Positions 48,002 through 60,760 of a DNA stretch of 64,000 bases are shown here, piece by piece. Position 1 is the stretch's first letter. Every line of letters starts with the position of its first letter. Under the pieces are notes generated by a model. That model was not told where the DNA came from. It worked only from the letters and a program-made list of their open reading frames with translations, and made no database searches. The DNA comes from Davidsoniella eucalypti (Eukaryota > Ascomycota > Sordariomycetes > Microascales > Ceratocystidaceae): NCBI GenBank assembly GCA_004009845.1, contig RMBW01000006.1, forward strand, positions 124,001 to 188,000, given 5' to 3'. The translations under genes were made by a program, and so were the position numbers.

Positions 48002-51000
48002 CTACACAAACCGCACCTCATTGAAGAGACCAGCTCTCACTTGAACCAGACCAGACATCTCAAATAGGAAAGACTGCAGAATGATCACATTGGTGAGGAT
48101 ATGTGACACAGTGACTTCGATTTCTTCCTCGGAATCCCGTCGCTTCACGCTGCCCGGTGATCCATTGCTGTTGAGGGAAGCATTTGATGATGAGACGTTG
48201 GCTGGCTGCACTGGAGAATCAAAAATCATGGGCTTGGAAGTAGGTGGTGGCGTATCCTTGGCTGGTGGAGTAGGAGGCTTGGCGTCGTCATCATCCGGGA
48301 TGTCTTGTTCAGCAGTAGATGCTGAATTGTTGACCTCGGACTGGGCTGAAGCGTCGGCCTCGGTGGGTTCCACAGGGCCCTCTTTTTTCATTTCCGGCTT
48401 GGACTCCTTCTCAGGAACGATTGGTCGCTGTTCTTCGCCGTCATTGCCATTGTTCTGCCTGTCTGGCATTTCCGAGGCCTGAAGAGTAGGTCCTTGAAGG
48501 TCTCCAGTCAGTGTCTCTCTATGCTCCTTGCGCTCTTGACGCTCGCGCAACTTTTCTTCTCTTTCAAGCTTGAGCACTAGGCCTACTGGCTTCATGCCGT
48601 TTCCCTTGAGGCCAGTACGTGAACCGACCTTGCGGACAAGCGTGCTTTGATCCATGGCCGCAAACGCAGCTACCTGAGCCGCCATGTTATGGTCTCTTCT
48701 AGAGTCTGGCGTCAGTGTGCCGGTGCCGTTGATGGAGAACCGTGATGGTGAATGACTGTTTGCGCGAGTGTCAATGGGGAAGATGCTTGGAGACAAGCCT
48801 TCTTTACGGCCACGAAGTGGTAGCTGCTGTGGGACCGGCGCTGGCTGTTGTACTTGTGGTGGAGATGGTGTCGATGAAGCACCAGGAGCAAGTTCGGGGA
48901 TACCGAGCTCGGTAAAAATGCGCTGAGCAAAGCTATCAAGCGTACGAACAGGGGAATTGGCCCGAGATTGAGATGCTGATCTTGTGGGGAAGAACTTGGG
49001 CGCCTGAAGCATATCATAGTTAGGCGTCGGAGGCTCGCGGAACCGACGGGGCGGGAAAGCCGTACCCGAATCTGCCATTTGGAAAGCCTCGCGGCGTTGC
49101 TGAAGTAGCTCGTTAAAGCGAGGGATATTCTCACGATAACTCTGGACTTGCTTGCATAGTTTATCTAGGATGACCAAGAGACGTGGCAGGTTTTCCCATT
49201 TAGGCCGCCTACGGCAGGCAATAAGCTGCTGCTTTCTCTGGTACTCGACGAAGTCTGGAGAATCAGGCTCTGGTGGAAGTTGTGGAGCAACAAAATCAGC
49301 CGTGCTATCTTCATCTTCATATCCTGGTGTAGATGGACGTTGCTGTTCGTCAAATAGATACTTCTGGGGGTGGCGAAGTACCCATCCCTCTAGACCCATG
49401 AATCCACACATAGCAAGATCTGATAGTGTCTCGGTCAAAGATAGATTCAAATCGACGGGGTTAACTAGGAAAGTTTCGAGGTGATCGAGAGCTGCATTCA
49501 ACAGCGGGTCATCGGCACGCAAAGTGTGGTTACGAACCTCACGGGGAGCACCGGGCAAGCTGTCAGCGATAGTCGGAAGGCCGTGGTTACTGGTAGTAAC
49601 ATTTGGCGACACGAGCTTCAACGAACATAAATGGCCCTCAACCTTGGTGATGGTGTCCTTGACGACAGCCTCATATATCTCTTCAAAGTTGTCTTCGCCT
49701 CCAATCTGACCAGCAAGAGACATGAGATATTCAACCTCTTGGCTGTGGGAACCCATGGTACGATGGCTGCCTTCTCCAGGAGTCGACTCTGTGCGAAGAA
49801 GCGTGATTACGGCATAACGGTGGTGGCGTTTGATGATAGCCGAGACAAGTTGGAGCGTCACGAGAATTGTTTGCTGACTGTGTGACCTCAAGCAAGCAAG
49901 AATTAAATCAACAAGATTGAAAAGCAGCGGACCAGTGGGGATATCAGGCTTGGTCATGGCTAGCATCGTAGCCAGATCCAAGCTCTTACGCTTTCTCGCA
50001 GCACTAATCTTACTATCTTCTTCTTCTTCTTCTTCTTCACCATTGACCTCATCTTCGTTGGGAGGGACCTCATCACTGGCAGATTTGGGGAGACCTAGAA
50101 GATAATGGAGAATAAGGTTAATCATGTCCGGGTGGTCGAGTGCTTCTAGAATGCGGCGTAAATATGTTAAGACGGCTACCGAGGAACCACCATCAATATC
50201 CGAAGATTCCAAAAGAGACGGGTATAGAAGTTGTTGTAGGAAAATGACTTGGAAGTGTTCAAGTAGAGTTGATTTGACTTCCATCGATTTGCAATGGTTC
50301 AGCACATCTTGCCAGAATAATAGGTGAGACAAGAATGTATCTAGATGGTTTTGGAACTGTGTAGAGCACGACGATTCAATTTCATAGGCCCGTGATGGAT
50401 GTTGGTAATCTGAGAATGCAAGAACAGGAGGCAGATTATCAGGAACATAGTCTACGACTAGCTTGCGACTGAGCTGGCTGTATTGTGCGCCTAGACCAGT
50501 AGCCATCAACGTGGATAGATCGCTCTCAACAACCCATTGCTCTAGAGCAACAGAGTTGGACGCAGCCTCAATGATGTATAGAAGGCCAGTACGAGCAAAG
50601 TCTCCTATCTTGCCCTCGTGGTGAATGTAATCCATGAGCACATAGAATAGAGGAAAGTCTTGCTTTTGAGTGCGGCCGGCAAATTTATCGTGATCAGTTT
50701 CGGGGCCTTCAATTCCAGTGACTGTGCTTCGTATACTCCGAGCACTCTTGCGACTGGCCGTGCTAATGCTGCGGTGGTGAGCTGGGGCTGGCGGCTGATT
50801 ATGATGTTGCTGTACGGCCATGTCATCGTGTCCGCCCTTGAACCAATACGGCAATATCTCTGGTGATAGACGTAGTTTAGTTGTGATATTGAAGGCAAGT
50901 TCAACAACCCTTGACTCCGTATCCGAAGGAAGTTTGACAGTATTGGGACCACCGCCGGTAATTCGAGTCAACAAAGTGGTAAGACTGGCGGAAAACTGAT

Positions 51001-51583
51001 GGTTCTCGACAAAGTTCTCTTCCTCGCTTTCGATTAGAGTCGCAAAGAACTCGACTGCTTCGTAGATCACCCACTGATTGACAGAGGAGGTTGCAATCTT
51101 GGAGATGGGCAGAAACATGCCCTTTACGGCAGCAAACTGAATGCATGGATGGGGGAGCGGGCGGCGGGTCTCGTCACTGAGGATTGCGGTGAGCTGTTGC
51201 AGGCTCATTTCGATAGTCTCGATAGCATCTTCGTCGGCAGCCAAATTCGAGGAATTTCTCCATATTGTCTATTCGTAACGCACAGCACAGAAGTAGTTAG
51301 TTGGTTAGCCAAATGCTACATATCATGTCATCAAGACGGTATAATAGGACAACAATTATATTGAGACATACCAGGAGATTATTATACTCTTTCTCAAAGC
51401 GGTGCAGGCGCTTAGCGGGATCTTTAGCGGCGTCTTTACGGGACTTACCGCCGGCCGGGACACCGGCTGAGGCCAGCAGTCGAGTCCACTATAGCCAAGA
51501 TATGACTGAATTAGCATGCTGACAAGGTATACTAAGAGCATCGTGGAGTGAATGACGCAGGCTATGAGACTCACGAAATCCAT
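48002..51583 (-). CDS. fhipA: FHIP / RAI16-like protein (Hook-complex early-endosome adaptor)
   Basis: Three exons on the minus strand: 51583-51575 (9 nt, MDF), 51488-51372 and 51268-48002, giving 1130 aa. The join reads MDFWTRLLASAG...EYNNLL then TIWRNSSNLAADED. The N-terminal half is the FHIP/RAI16-like domain, for example PLPHPCIQFAAVKGMFLPIS, EAVEFFATLIESEEENFVEN, and YVLMDYIHHEGKIGDFARTG, which are hallmarks of this family. FHIP works with Hook and Fts to link early endosomes to dynein in hyphae (Aspergillus FhipA). The C-terminal half is low complexity: an acidic EEEEEEEE stretch, Pro/Ser-rich spacers and charged repeats. The 9-nt first exon makes the start easy to miss in automated annotation; an internal ATG at 51244 would drop the first 50 residues. 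Confidence 0.9.
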
Positions 51584-52836
51584 GGTTGGTGGCAGTTGAG
51601 GCCTATGACGTGTATAATCGTAGCTTTATTTTTTTCCTTGGTGATATTCAATAGCTCTTTCTAGCCGCGGATGCCACGGCCAGCGTCAGCCAGATCTGGA
51701 GGGCCACACAAAGCCAAACGATGCTCGAGTCGATCCGGAGCGGTGCGGCGTAAAAGTGCTCTGCAGAATTCTGTGGTGTATGATGTGTGTATGGCAAGCA
51801 GTTCGTTCGGTTCGGGGTCGTGAATGCCGTTTCTCTGTGCCTAACAGGGAGTTGAAGGCGGTCGCTTCGAAACAGCGGTCGGGGACGAAACAGCTGGCCG
51901 ATTGGCTAACTGAGCTGATAGTCTGGCTAGCTGGCTTGACTGGATGGATGGAAGAAGGGCCTGTTGATGCGAGATTTGTATAGACGAGCAAGCAATGATT
52001 CAAGTCGATGCGGGCAAGCAGTGATCCTAGCGGCTTTGATCGCTCTGCTTCTAGCTGCAATGACTGCAATAATAGTGAGTGTCCCGCACTTCGTTTCGCT
52101 GCAAGCACAAACAACCAAAACAAAAATGCAAGAATGTGGGATGGCTGCAGCAAGGAATAATGCAGGCCAGCAAAACCAGGCCTGGCAGCACTCAAGTAAG
52201 CTAACGATCGATCAATAATGCTTGATTAAATTGGCTAAAACAAAACAACACAGAGCCTGCATAAGAAACAGTGAAGTTCTCCTGGCTCGTGATTCTGGAA
52301 CCACTGTGTCTCAGCTTTCTTAGAGGTTGAAGATATATCACAGCCTTGTATTTACATATGTTCTAGTATCTCTTCTATCTATGGCAACTGTCGCTACGAC
52401 GGCCTTGCTCTTGCATTTCTGCATTGAATAACTACCTCTCCCGAGACATTCAAGCATCACATCAACCAGAAATGCCACTTCATCTGTGGGGTCAAATCCT
52501 CAATCAGGAGCTCCTTGCTTTTCTTTTGCTCTCCTTACTGTCTAGCAGAACAATCCCTGTCTAGATTAGGATTTGGAGGGGGTAACCCTCCAATAGCGTC
52601 ACTATTGTGGCGTGGGCTGTTTATGTGGCGCTCATTAATTGTGGCTGATGAAAAGCACTTAATATACATTCAAGGTTATACAAGATACAAACTCTTTAAT
52701 AAGTGCAATTTGTATTTAGAGCCAATTTAGATCTGGCTCTCTAGCTACCATGATAGATACGTCTCCATCTCACACACTTTACTCACTCCCACAATGTATC
52801 CTACCAACATCGATGTATTTTTCGGCTTAGCCGCTT
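51584..52836. other. Intergenic, no gene seen
   Basis: About 1.25 kb upstream of FHIP and 3' of the MFS gene. An antisense-like ORF pair at 51686-52218 has no domain. Two adjacent short hairpins lie at 52575-52606. Confidence 0.65.
52575..52606. repeat. Two adjacent short hairpins
   Basis: GGAGGG-ggtaa-CCCTCC (52575-52591) is followed directly by AATAG-cgtca-CTATT (52592-52606). They could be a terminator-like structure or a transposon end. No gene boundary clearly explains them. Confidence 0.6.
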
Positions 52837-54651
52837 TTACATCTGGAAGCGGTGCTTTGGGTGGTCCCAGCCAAGGCGGAACTCATGCTCCTCCTTAGAA
52901 AGGCCATTGTGGTTTTCTGGACTTAGCCTGTAATCCCGATCTCCACGATCACGCTTCTTGTTTTCCCACGACATGTATGTGAGGATCAAGGATCCAAGAA
53001 TAGCCAAGCTACACAAACAGCCAAGGTTGATAGAATGGCCCGTTGTGTACCTAGGGTAATGTTAGACAATGTAAATCAAGTTCGGCATAGGTATAGAGGA
53101 GAGGACTTACTTTGGCGCTTCAGATGCGATATAAGTGAATGAAGACAGGAACGAAGCCAAGTTACCAATGGTGATAACAAAGCCTAGCACCAAGGCGCGC
53201 ACATAGTGAGGTGCGGTGTTCACACTAACCCAAGCAAGTGCGATAGGTGGTAGTGAGCTAACACCCATACCAACGAAGAAAGTTCCTACGTATTGAACAC
53301 TAGGGATGACCTTATACGGGCCACGAGTCTCGCTGCCGATGAGCAGAAGCACAAAGCCAAATGCTGCCATTACCGCGCAGCAGATAATGGGGATGCCGCT
53401 TCGGCGCGAACGCTGACTCCATTGTGTAATGGCAATAGTTGCAATGAAGGCGGCAATGTTCGGAGGAACAGTGAGCAAGTTAGCCTTGAGACGCTCGTCC
53501 TTTCCTACAATGGCAGACACGATAGTGGGCAAGAACATGATGTAACTTGTCAATGCTTCGATATTGAAGAAGCATGCAATTGCCATCAATGGTGTCAGCG
53601 GGTTAAATAGAGCACGCTTCACAGAAGTCCAGTCAAGCTGATCTTGTTTGAGGGCGCATGCCGTGCTTGTCGGAGTAGTGCGTTGCTGGAATTGGCCAGT
53701 CTCTGTGATATCAGCAGGGGAAGTCAACGGGCAAGCCTGATATCTTAGATCGGCAGACATCATGCGTGACATGGCAAGTTCACGCTCAGCGGGGCTTATG
53801 AACTTGCAGCTCTGAGGTCTAACTGGTAACACAAGCCAAGCAGCAATGCCGATGCAGACAGTAATGATACCTTCGATGAAGAAGATCCACGACCAACCTC
53901 TGTAGTTACCTGTGTTGATTCCTCCAAGACCCGAAGCTAGCAGGCCTCCGATAGCAGCTGAAATGGAAGTGCTCGAGTAAAATATGCCTGTGCGAGCCGT
54001 GAGCTCATCCGCCGTATAGAAGAAGCCCAGATAGATCATGACTCCACCAAGGAAGATGCTCTCTGAAATGCCCATAAGGACCCGCATAACACAAAGCGCA
54101 GCATATGACTTGACAAAGCCTGTGCAAACCGTCACCACACCCCATGATATTATCACAAGAGCTAGGATCCGGCCGGCACCCCAACGACGCAAGATCAAGT
54201 TTCCGGGAATGCTAAGCAGAATAAAAGGTACATAGTACAACATCATCATAACGTTGATCTGTACACCATGCATCCCCAATTCATACACTAGGCCGTTGAT
54301 CAGCGCAAATCCAATGGCTGCCCGGTCTAGGTAGAACAACATCCAAGCTAGGCATATTACAGGCATGATCCGAATGTCAAGCTTGCGCAGAAGAGCGCGC
54401 TCCGTAGCGCGTCGAGCCGCCTCCTGCGATACATTGCTATTCGTTCGACTCTCAGATGGAATTGTGTTAACGCCTCGGATGTAGTCTGTGTCGCCCTCTT
54501 TCTTGTTCGATTCAGGTGTTGACGGCCCGGAAGATGCCGCATTGGGTGCAGCTGCCAGTTGTTGGCAAGTAGCAGCGGTCGTGTCATTGATAGGTTGACT
54601 AAGCGGGCTAGTACCACTCTGGGCCTTTTCGAAGTATTCGTTTGGTGACAT
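52837..54651 (-). CDS. MFS transporter, anion:cation symporter family (Dal5/allantoate-permease-like)
   Basis: Two exons on the minus strand, 54651-53111 and 53050-52837, with a 60-bp intron, give 584 aa. The protein has about 12 membrane segments. Family blocks are visible: RKLDIRIMPVICLAWMLFYL then DRAAIGFA in the first segment, GMHGVQINVMMMLYYVPFIL, ILRRWGAGRILALVIISWGV, RVLMGISESIFLGGVMIYLG and the SSTSISAAIGGLLASGLG stretch. The family imports small anions such as allantoate, nicotinate, pantothenate or sugar acids with protons; the substrate here cannot be told from sequence. The second exon supplies the last segment and the C-terminal tail ending HRFQM. I start at the second Met (context CACCATGTC) rather than 30 bases earlier. 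An N-terminal Ser/Thr-rich cytosolic tail is typical. Confidence 0.9.
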
Positions 54652-57600
54652 GGTGATTTTGATAAAGAAGAAAACAGACAAAGAATGAATTTCGGCTGCT
54701 AAATGTGTGATGGAACGATTAGAGACCGTTTCTTTGACTTGAGGAGATCTCTTTGTCTCAAATACTTAACTGCTTCTCTTTTAATTTATGCCCCGAATTG
54801 GCTCGACTAACTGGCAAGTCCAGATTCAAGATTTCTCGTGGTGATGTTATATTCCCAATACAGCTTAGAAACTTTACAAAACCGCCACAGGGTTTAAAGT
54901 ATACTGTTTCTTGCCTGTTAAAAGTATAGATATCTTGAGAGATCCTTGAGGCGGAAATGGGAGATGCCGTACTTTGCCTGAAGATCAGAACTGCCACCTG
55001 ATAGGCAGAACTAGTGATTTGTTTGCCTTATAATCAAGACCTAATGAAAGCTGGCAAATATACAGATGATATGAAAGCGAATACGAATGAGTAAGAACCA
55101 GGTGTCTAGAGACTTTGTTAGCAAAAGATACCTTTCTAACGGCTACTTCTGTGCTGTGGGCCAAAGTATCAACGCCGCAAATATGTGCGTGCCGACGTGA
55201 AGATCCTATCAGGCAATTAAGCAATGGCTAATTCCTTCAAAGAGAAATAGCAATGGCCAAATAAATGAAGATGGAGAGTCTAGGGCAAACTAAAGGAGGA
55301 AAGGATGGGTTATTGATCTAGATAGCAGGAACTTGTAAGATCATCTGTATTGGCAAAAAGATCAGAAGACTCTGTACGCGACGCAAACATCAAACATCCC
55401 GTCTAGAGGACAAACAGGTTCGCACAGAAACATCTAGACCATCACTTGTATGACTCCAGCTTTCATAGGCCAATATTCTCTAGTGATATCGGAGGCTATG
55501 TCGGCCTAACTTTCCATGAACATACCTGGAACAATCCGATATCGAAGACCAACGCAACCCTCTATTGGTCGATAGAGCCGTAACAATAAACACGGGATAT
55601 AATGGCACGATAGAAAATATCTATATACCTCGTGGTTGAATGTATTATGTAACTCAGGGCGGGCGAAAGAACGGAAAAGGTAATGATATAGCAATCAAAA
55701 CTGCGTGACTAGTCTTGCTATAGAATGCCAAAAGTCTTAAGGAAAGCTGAAATGCGTTTCTTAGCGTTTGCTTGGATGCTTCATCAAAATTGAGTGGCGC
55801 TTTCTCTTGGTGGGGAGACATAAGCATTATTGTGTGCCTTTGATATCTCAAGGTTCCTCCAACGGGCCAGTCTTTATACAAGTTTCGTAGACTCGTCGAC
55901 CCATACTCGCAGTGTTGAATGAACATAATGAAACATAGAAACACCAACAGTTCTACTATTGAGATGGCTGGGCGATACAGCATATAACTCAATGCAAGAT
56001 ACGAGCGAGGGAAAGCCTGTCTCTGTCAAGTCAGGCATGGATTCAATGCAAGACCTGCAGGCCGCGATTTGATATCAGACAGACAAGACCACCAATAACC
56101 AGACAGGAGATTAGTCATTTGATATGCCAAGAAATGGATGTTGTGCTAAAACATCAGCATCGGCGGCGGCGGAAACGCGGATAAGGAAGGCAAAGCAAGC
56201 CAGTACCCTTTTCGGAGGCGGAGATGACGCTGTTGGGAATATTCTAGAGAGCGTACAGATCTGTGTGAACCGTTGGGAGCAGGAGTTAGTGATCGGTCAT
56301 CAAACTCATTTCGTTCTACCTGATGCCTCGACCACACTCCGATAGCCGACAGATAGCCAGATCTGATGGTCTAGAATCAACCACAAGATGCAACGATATC
56401 CGATTCCGCCTCTTGCTCAGTCATCCGGTTTGCCGTGGGCCTTTCGCGGGCTATGGCAATCTTTTATCCTTCCTCATCCTAGTTGTGGTATGTTGTGTCT
56501 GCCATGTTGTGGATCGTTCCATCTAGTCCTTCTTCAGCCGGCACGGATATCGAAATATTCATTTCCCAACTTATCCTTAATGGCACTTAGTACGGGATGT
56601 ACAGTAAAAAGCCTTGCTCAGTGTGTTTCAAGGTACTAGCCATAGTTACACGGGCCAGTTGCGGTCAGCCATGTACTGGCCCGAAACATGCAGTTGTCGC
56701 TCGCTTCTCATAGCCAATAACAGAACCTTTGTCTGGCCTATGTCTAGTATAACGGATGGTATCTCTGATTCCAGACAATACGTCTTTCAAACATGTGCAG
56801 GCGACATCTTGGAGGGTCACCTGTGAGATAGGAAAACATGTCGAAATCGCCTGTCGATAAGAGACAAGTAATCGCACACAACGAGCAGAATAAGAAACAG
56901 CCGGCCAGTAGAATCGTATGTCTCGCGATATGAGGAAGTCCGTAGAGCAGCGAAGAACTTTGCGAAGAAGGTCTTAATGGGCACCGATGGTTATCGATGG
57001 GAATCTATAGCAAATAGGTCATATTAGCGATCTATCTCATGAAGTTTATGTAGTGCCATCTGAGTAAAAATGTTTGCTTGGGTTGAAAGATGCACGATCG
57101 CCAATTCTAGAACTAGCTAAAATATGTAGTTAACCGATGGATCTCTGCATTGCGGATATGGCCATGGTGAAGATTTTTAACGTCAACGGCATTATTAATC
57201 AATAGAGATCCGAATATTAGATCAGGTTACCTTAAGTTTAGACAAACAAGTGCGAAAAGAACGGAGTTTGTTAATTTCAATCGACGATCTTGGTTGTTGA
57301 AATGTTAGGGTTAAGAAAGAACTCCCCATGAGCCTTTTTGTTCTCTTCACAGTTTTGTTTAGTCCCAACTTCATTTCTTTTCGATATAGTTTCTACTGTA
57401 GTCGAAATATTATACCATCTCTATCACTTTTCCCTACGGGACAAGATAGTCGACTAATCTTGAAGCTCTTATTTCCAATGATGGTCTCACGTTGTAGCAA
57501 CCCTACTGTCGACTTGTTCCCAATTCCCAAAATGGAAGGCACATAACGCGACAATAACGCGTTGCTTCACACAGATCAGTAATACTGTAGACGTTTAAAT

Positions 57601-58569
57601 TGAATAGCTGGATTCTTATTGGCTAATTTGTAGTTCTCTCAATAACAGCCTACCAAGCTCTATTCTATGAACTTTCCATCATATGTATAGCTAGAAGACT
57701 AGCCTTTCAGAAGCTGGTAACCAATGAAGAATCACCCTTTGCTATTCTTTTAATGATGATGTATTGCTCATGCTACTATCCCCCCTTGTTTTGTGGCAGA
57801 TATCACTGGAGTACAATTTTCTTTATAGAAAAGTTTGTGTGACACAAGACGATACCAGGTTTTGAATGCTCAAATATAAACACTAACAATTTGGGTAAGC
57901 TATCATCGACCTATGGTTTGGAAGACTAGATACTACTTGATCGAAATTACTGAATAATTACTGGCTATTCGATTTGATTCTATTCAGTTCATAATTTTCA
58001 TTCATTTGGACCATTTTTGGATCATACCCTATGTTTTACGCTGTCGGTATAAGTGGGTCGGGCAACTTCCTAATCGAAAAACAGCCACCATCGACGTCAG
58101 TTCAAAGGAGGGTTTTCAGGGAACTTGACTGTATTATCATTATATCACATAGCATGTTTATGTAAGACACATAACCGTACTCGCGTCAACGAGCACTATC
58201 CAATGATACCAATATCAAGTAACATTCCCTGTGTTGAGGGCGTGGACACCAACTCTTGTACATGGTTGCTAATATAAACTCCAAGGTATCTGAGCATCGG
58301 TGTATCATGAGCTTCATTTTTTTTCAGGCAGCAATAGCTAGGCACCCACCCCACTAATTTCCCATAATGGATATTAAAAGGCAGTAAAGCACAAAGAAGA
58401 AGATTGTGAAGAAGTGTAAAAAAAACTATCAAAATTGGGAAAACTCAACCTCATCAATCAGTAACTTCTAATATTGCCTACAAATAACAGCAGACCAAGA
58501 AGGTTTTCATCTATTTTCTCTCTTTTCCTTTCTTCCTTCTACATCTTGATCATCCAGTGTTTCTTCTGC

Positions 58570-58677
58570 ATGCTGAATCTTCACTTGTCATTGTTTTCTC
58601 TTTTAGCACCAGCCAGAATCGGTTCTTCATCCAGCCTTTCACCTGCAATCTCTATCAAGAGACGCTTATTACTTTGA
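58570..58677 (+). promoter_or_regulatory. Upstream ORF in the leader of the 58781 gene
   Basis: A 35-codon frame (starts MLNLHLSLF, ends TTACTTTGA) closes 4 bases before a GTAAGC splice donor (58682). If the transcript starts upstream of it, it could dampen translation of the main ORF. Transcript limits are unknown. Confidence 0.3.
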
Positions 58678-58681
58678 TCAG

Positions 58682-58758
58682 GTAAGCACATATCCTCCTT
58701 GCCCAATACTCTGCTACTATAAAGACTAACAGTTGCGCTTCTTTTTTTCTATGTAAAG
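58682..58758 (+). other. Probable 5'UTR intron
   Basis: GTAAGC donor at 58682, CTAAC branch motif at 58726-58730 and a TGTAAAG acceptor ending at 58758 form a standard 77-nt intron just 22 bp before the ATG at 58781. Confidence 0.55.
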
Positions 58759-58780
58759 TTTCATATTCAGTCCATTCGCC

Positions 58781-59494
58781 ATGGATATTGATTTGCCAAT
58801 GTTTGATGTCGTTGGGCCATCTCCCCAGCTAGTTCACTACATGATGGTCCAGAAAATAGCTCAAATGCTCAACGATATTGCCTATGAGATGGCCATGGGC
58901 CTCCCCGAGCACCAGCTCTTCCGCCTTTCCCATCTATGCCCGGTCATGACTAATGGCTCCTCGACGCCTTTGCTCAACCTTAAAGACATAGTAGAAATTC
59001 ACAAGGCCCGCCAAAACAAAGTCTCTGCGCCGTTCTTCCAGCCTCATTTCCTACTCAAGGCTGCCAATACCTTCCAGGGCGAGCTCAATGAAGAGGATCT
59101 TGACCACAAAATCGGGATTGTTCCCATGCGCTTCGAAGATCTTCCTTCGTTCATCATTGACCCGGCTGGCCCTTCTCTCGCTCAAGGCAACTATCAGGAG
59201 ATGGGTCTTCAGGCTGAGCATGTAATTGACGCTATTGTTGTCGCCGTTCGTGCTCGCAATGCCTGGAAGATTGCCCGTCATCACCTCCCGCACTCGATGC
59301 TTGAAGAAGAGAAGTGTACTCCTCTTTGGCGTACTCTTCCTCGTTCTTTGACTCGTCCTGTCTTGATTCCTACTGTCCCGATCTCTATTCAGATAGAGAT
59401 GCGTAAGAAGGAACTCGATGAGAAGGACAAGGTGTACAAGGCTGCGAAGCAGTCGCTTCTAGCTAAGAAAAAGGCGGGCATTCAGAATGCTTAA
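58781..59494 (+). CDS. Hypothetical protein, orphan
   Basis: A single-exon frame of 237 aa starting MDIDLPMFDVVG (context GCCATGGA). I do not recognise the family. The sequence is soluble-looking and mostly helical, with a charged, lysine-rich C-terminus (MRKKELDEKDKVYKAAKQ) that may be a coiled coil. Codon choice leans to C and T at third positions, unlike the surrounding DNA, which supports real coding. No signal peptide or membrane span is seen. A short leader with uORF and 5'UTR intron precedes it. It could be lineage-specific or an effector-like intracellular protein, but nothing supports a function. Confidence 0.7.
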   Translation: MDIDLPMFDVVGPSPQLVHYMMVQKIAQMLNDIAYEMAMGLPEHQLFRLSHLCPVMTNGSSTPLLNLKDIVEIHKARQNKVSAPFFQPHFLLKAANTFQGELNEEDLDHKIGIVPMRFEDLPSFIIDPAGPSLAQGNYQEMGLQAEHVIDAIVVAVRARNAWKIARHHLPHSMLEEEKCTPLWRTLPRSLTRPVLIPTVPISIQIEMRKKELDEKDKVYKAAKQSLLAKKKAGIQNA

Positions 59495-60376
59495 GCCTTT
59501 GTCGGCCTCAATCCATCACCAGCCTTTCTCTGGCTGCTTTTGCTTACCGTATCTTCCAACTCTCTCTCCACCAAAAAGACTTTGCAGTTTGGCCTCTTTG
59601 TTTGTTTCCCTGTTGTTAGCCGGATCTCTCGTGCTTCCGATGCTAGTGATGCATTTGTCGGGTCATTCTCTATTTTGTATCTTAGGGCCCTAGTTGTAAG
59701 CCATGCCTTAGAGTGTACCTGTCGGTTAAGCCACTGCCATTGTATTCGTTCTCAAGAATGAAAATAAAAAACCTTTACAGAAGTTGTCGTCGTAATGCTC
59801 TAAAGTGATGTTTATGTTTGCTATACTATGCATAGTTTTGTCTATTGTGGCTTGAGGAAGACATATATCGCTAGGCCATGTTTGTATAGCAGGCGACACT
59901 TGGTATTTTTGTTTATTTTATCAGATCCCTTATCCTTCATGAATATCCTCTCATGATATAGAGCCAACTGCCTCCTCATTTGTCATAATCTCCATCGAAT
60001 CCCAATCACTGTCGTTGCTATGTTGTTGATCCTAGCTAACTTCAAGTATCAACGTTCAGTGAGTTCCATCTGAGTAAGCTATGCCGTATACTAAGTACCT
60101 TGAATCATCAAACAGATAGACCTACCCTTCAAACAAACCCCGCGACTCTCTCGACTTCACGACAAAATCCCCACAGGCTAATTGAGACCTGTTCTCATCC
60201 AATACATTCTCAGACCGAATATCTCGATAACCAAGACTTTTGATCGCTATCAGAGAATACCCTATCTTTCACGAGACTGTATGAACGTCCATATAGTACA
60301 ATATAGAGTGCCACCTGCGATTCTGCAGTTGCACCGCGAATACCGCTTTCGCCGACCATCTATCAACCATGACTCC
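59495..60376. other. Intergenic, no gene seen
   Basis: About 0.9 kb downstream of the orphan gene. T-rich at first (likely 3'UTR). A plus-strand frame at 60182-60451 overlaps the doubtful minus ORF and is not supported. Confidence 0.6.
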
Positions 60377-60760
60377 TCACCTTTTCAGGTAAATCCTACC
60401 CGAGGACACACTAGAGATATCGATTCCTCGTACCAGGGACGCATAGACTAAATATTCTAGTATCTCATTGTCAAGGATATTTGATGGGATGGATGACCGG
60501 GGATCAAGTTCATTCATCACGACTTGTTCTCGATATCCCCATCCGTTCCATCTAATGCCAATGGCCACTCTGTGAACACCATCGCGGTTGCCGACTGACA
60601 GACGTAGTTTGTCATTCTGGGGTACCGTCTCCAGCGATCCTCGTACAGTAAAGGCCAGGCCTACTATGCGGTACTTGACTCTTGGCATTATACAGCGGTC
60701 TACCCGAAGACACAAACACTGGAAAGCGGAGAAATCAGAAACCATCACTGCGATCACCAA
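60377..60760 (-). CDS. Doubtful small ORF, possible relic
   Basis: A 127-codon frame without recognised similarity. The middle (KYRIVGLAFTVRGSLET, then VPQNDKLRLSVGNRDGVHR) alternates hydrophobic and polar residues like a small beta-rich domain, so it reads better than random. A likely in-frame Met is at PRVKYR's upstream ATG (IMPRVKY). An opposite-strand ORF overlaps it. No intron or neighbour supports it. Confidence 0.25.
   Translation of the reverse strand: MVIAVMVSDFSAFQCLCLRVDRCIMPRVKYRIVGLAFTVRGSLETVPQNDKLRLSVGNRDGVHRVAIGIRWNGWGYREQVVMNELDPRSSIPSNILDNEILEYLVYASLVRGIDISSVSSGRIYLKR

Larger units (their letters stand above)
54652..58780. other. Intergenic, no gene seen
   Basis: About 4.1 kb of mostly AT-rich DNA. 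ORFs reach 112 codons (55654-55992, minus) but show no motifs, and opposite-strand ORFs overlap them. TTAGGGTTA lies at 57305-57313. The right end holds the leader of the 58781 gene, including a likely 5'UTR intron (58682-58758). Confidence 0.65.
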
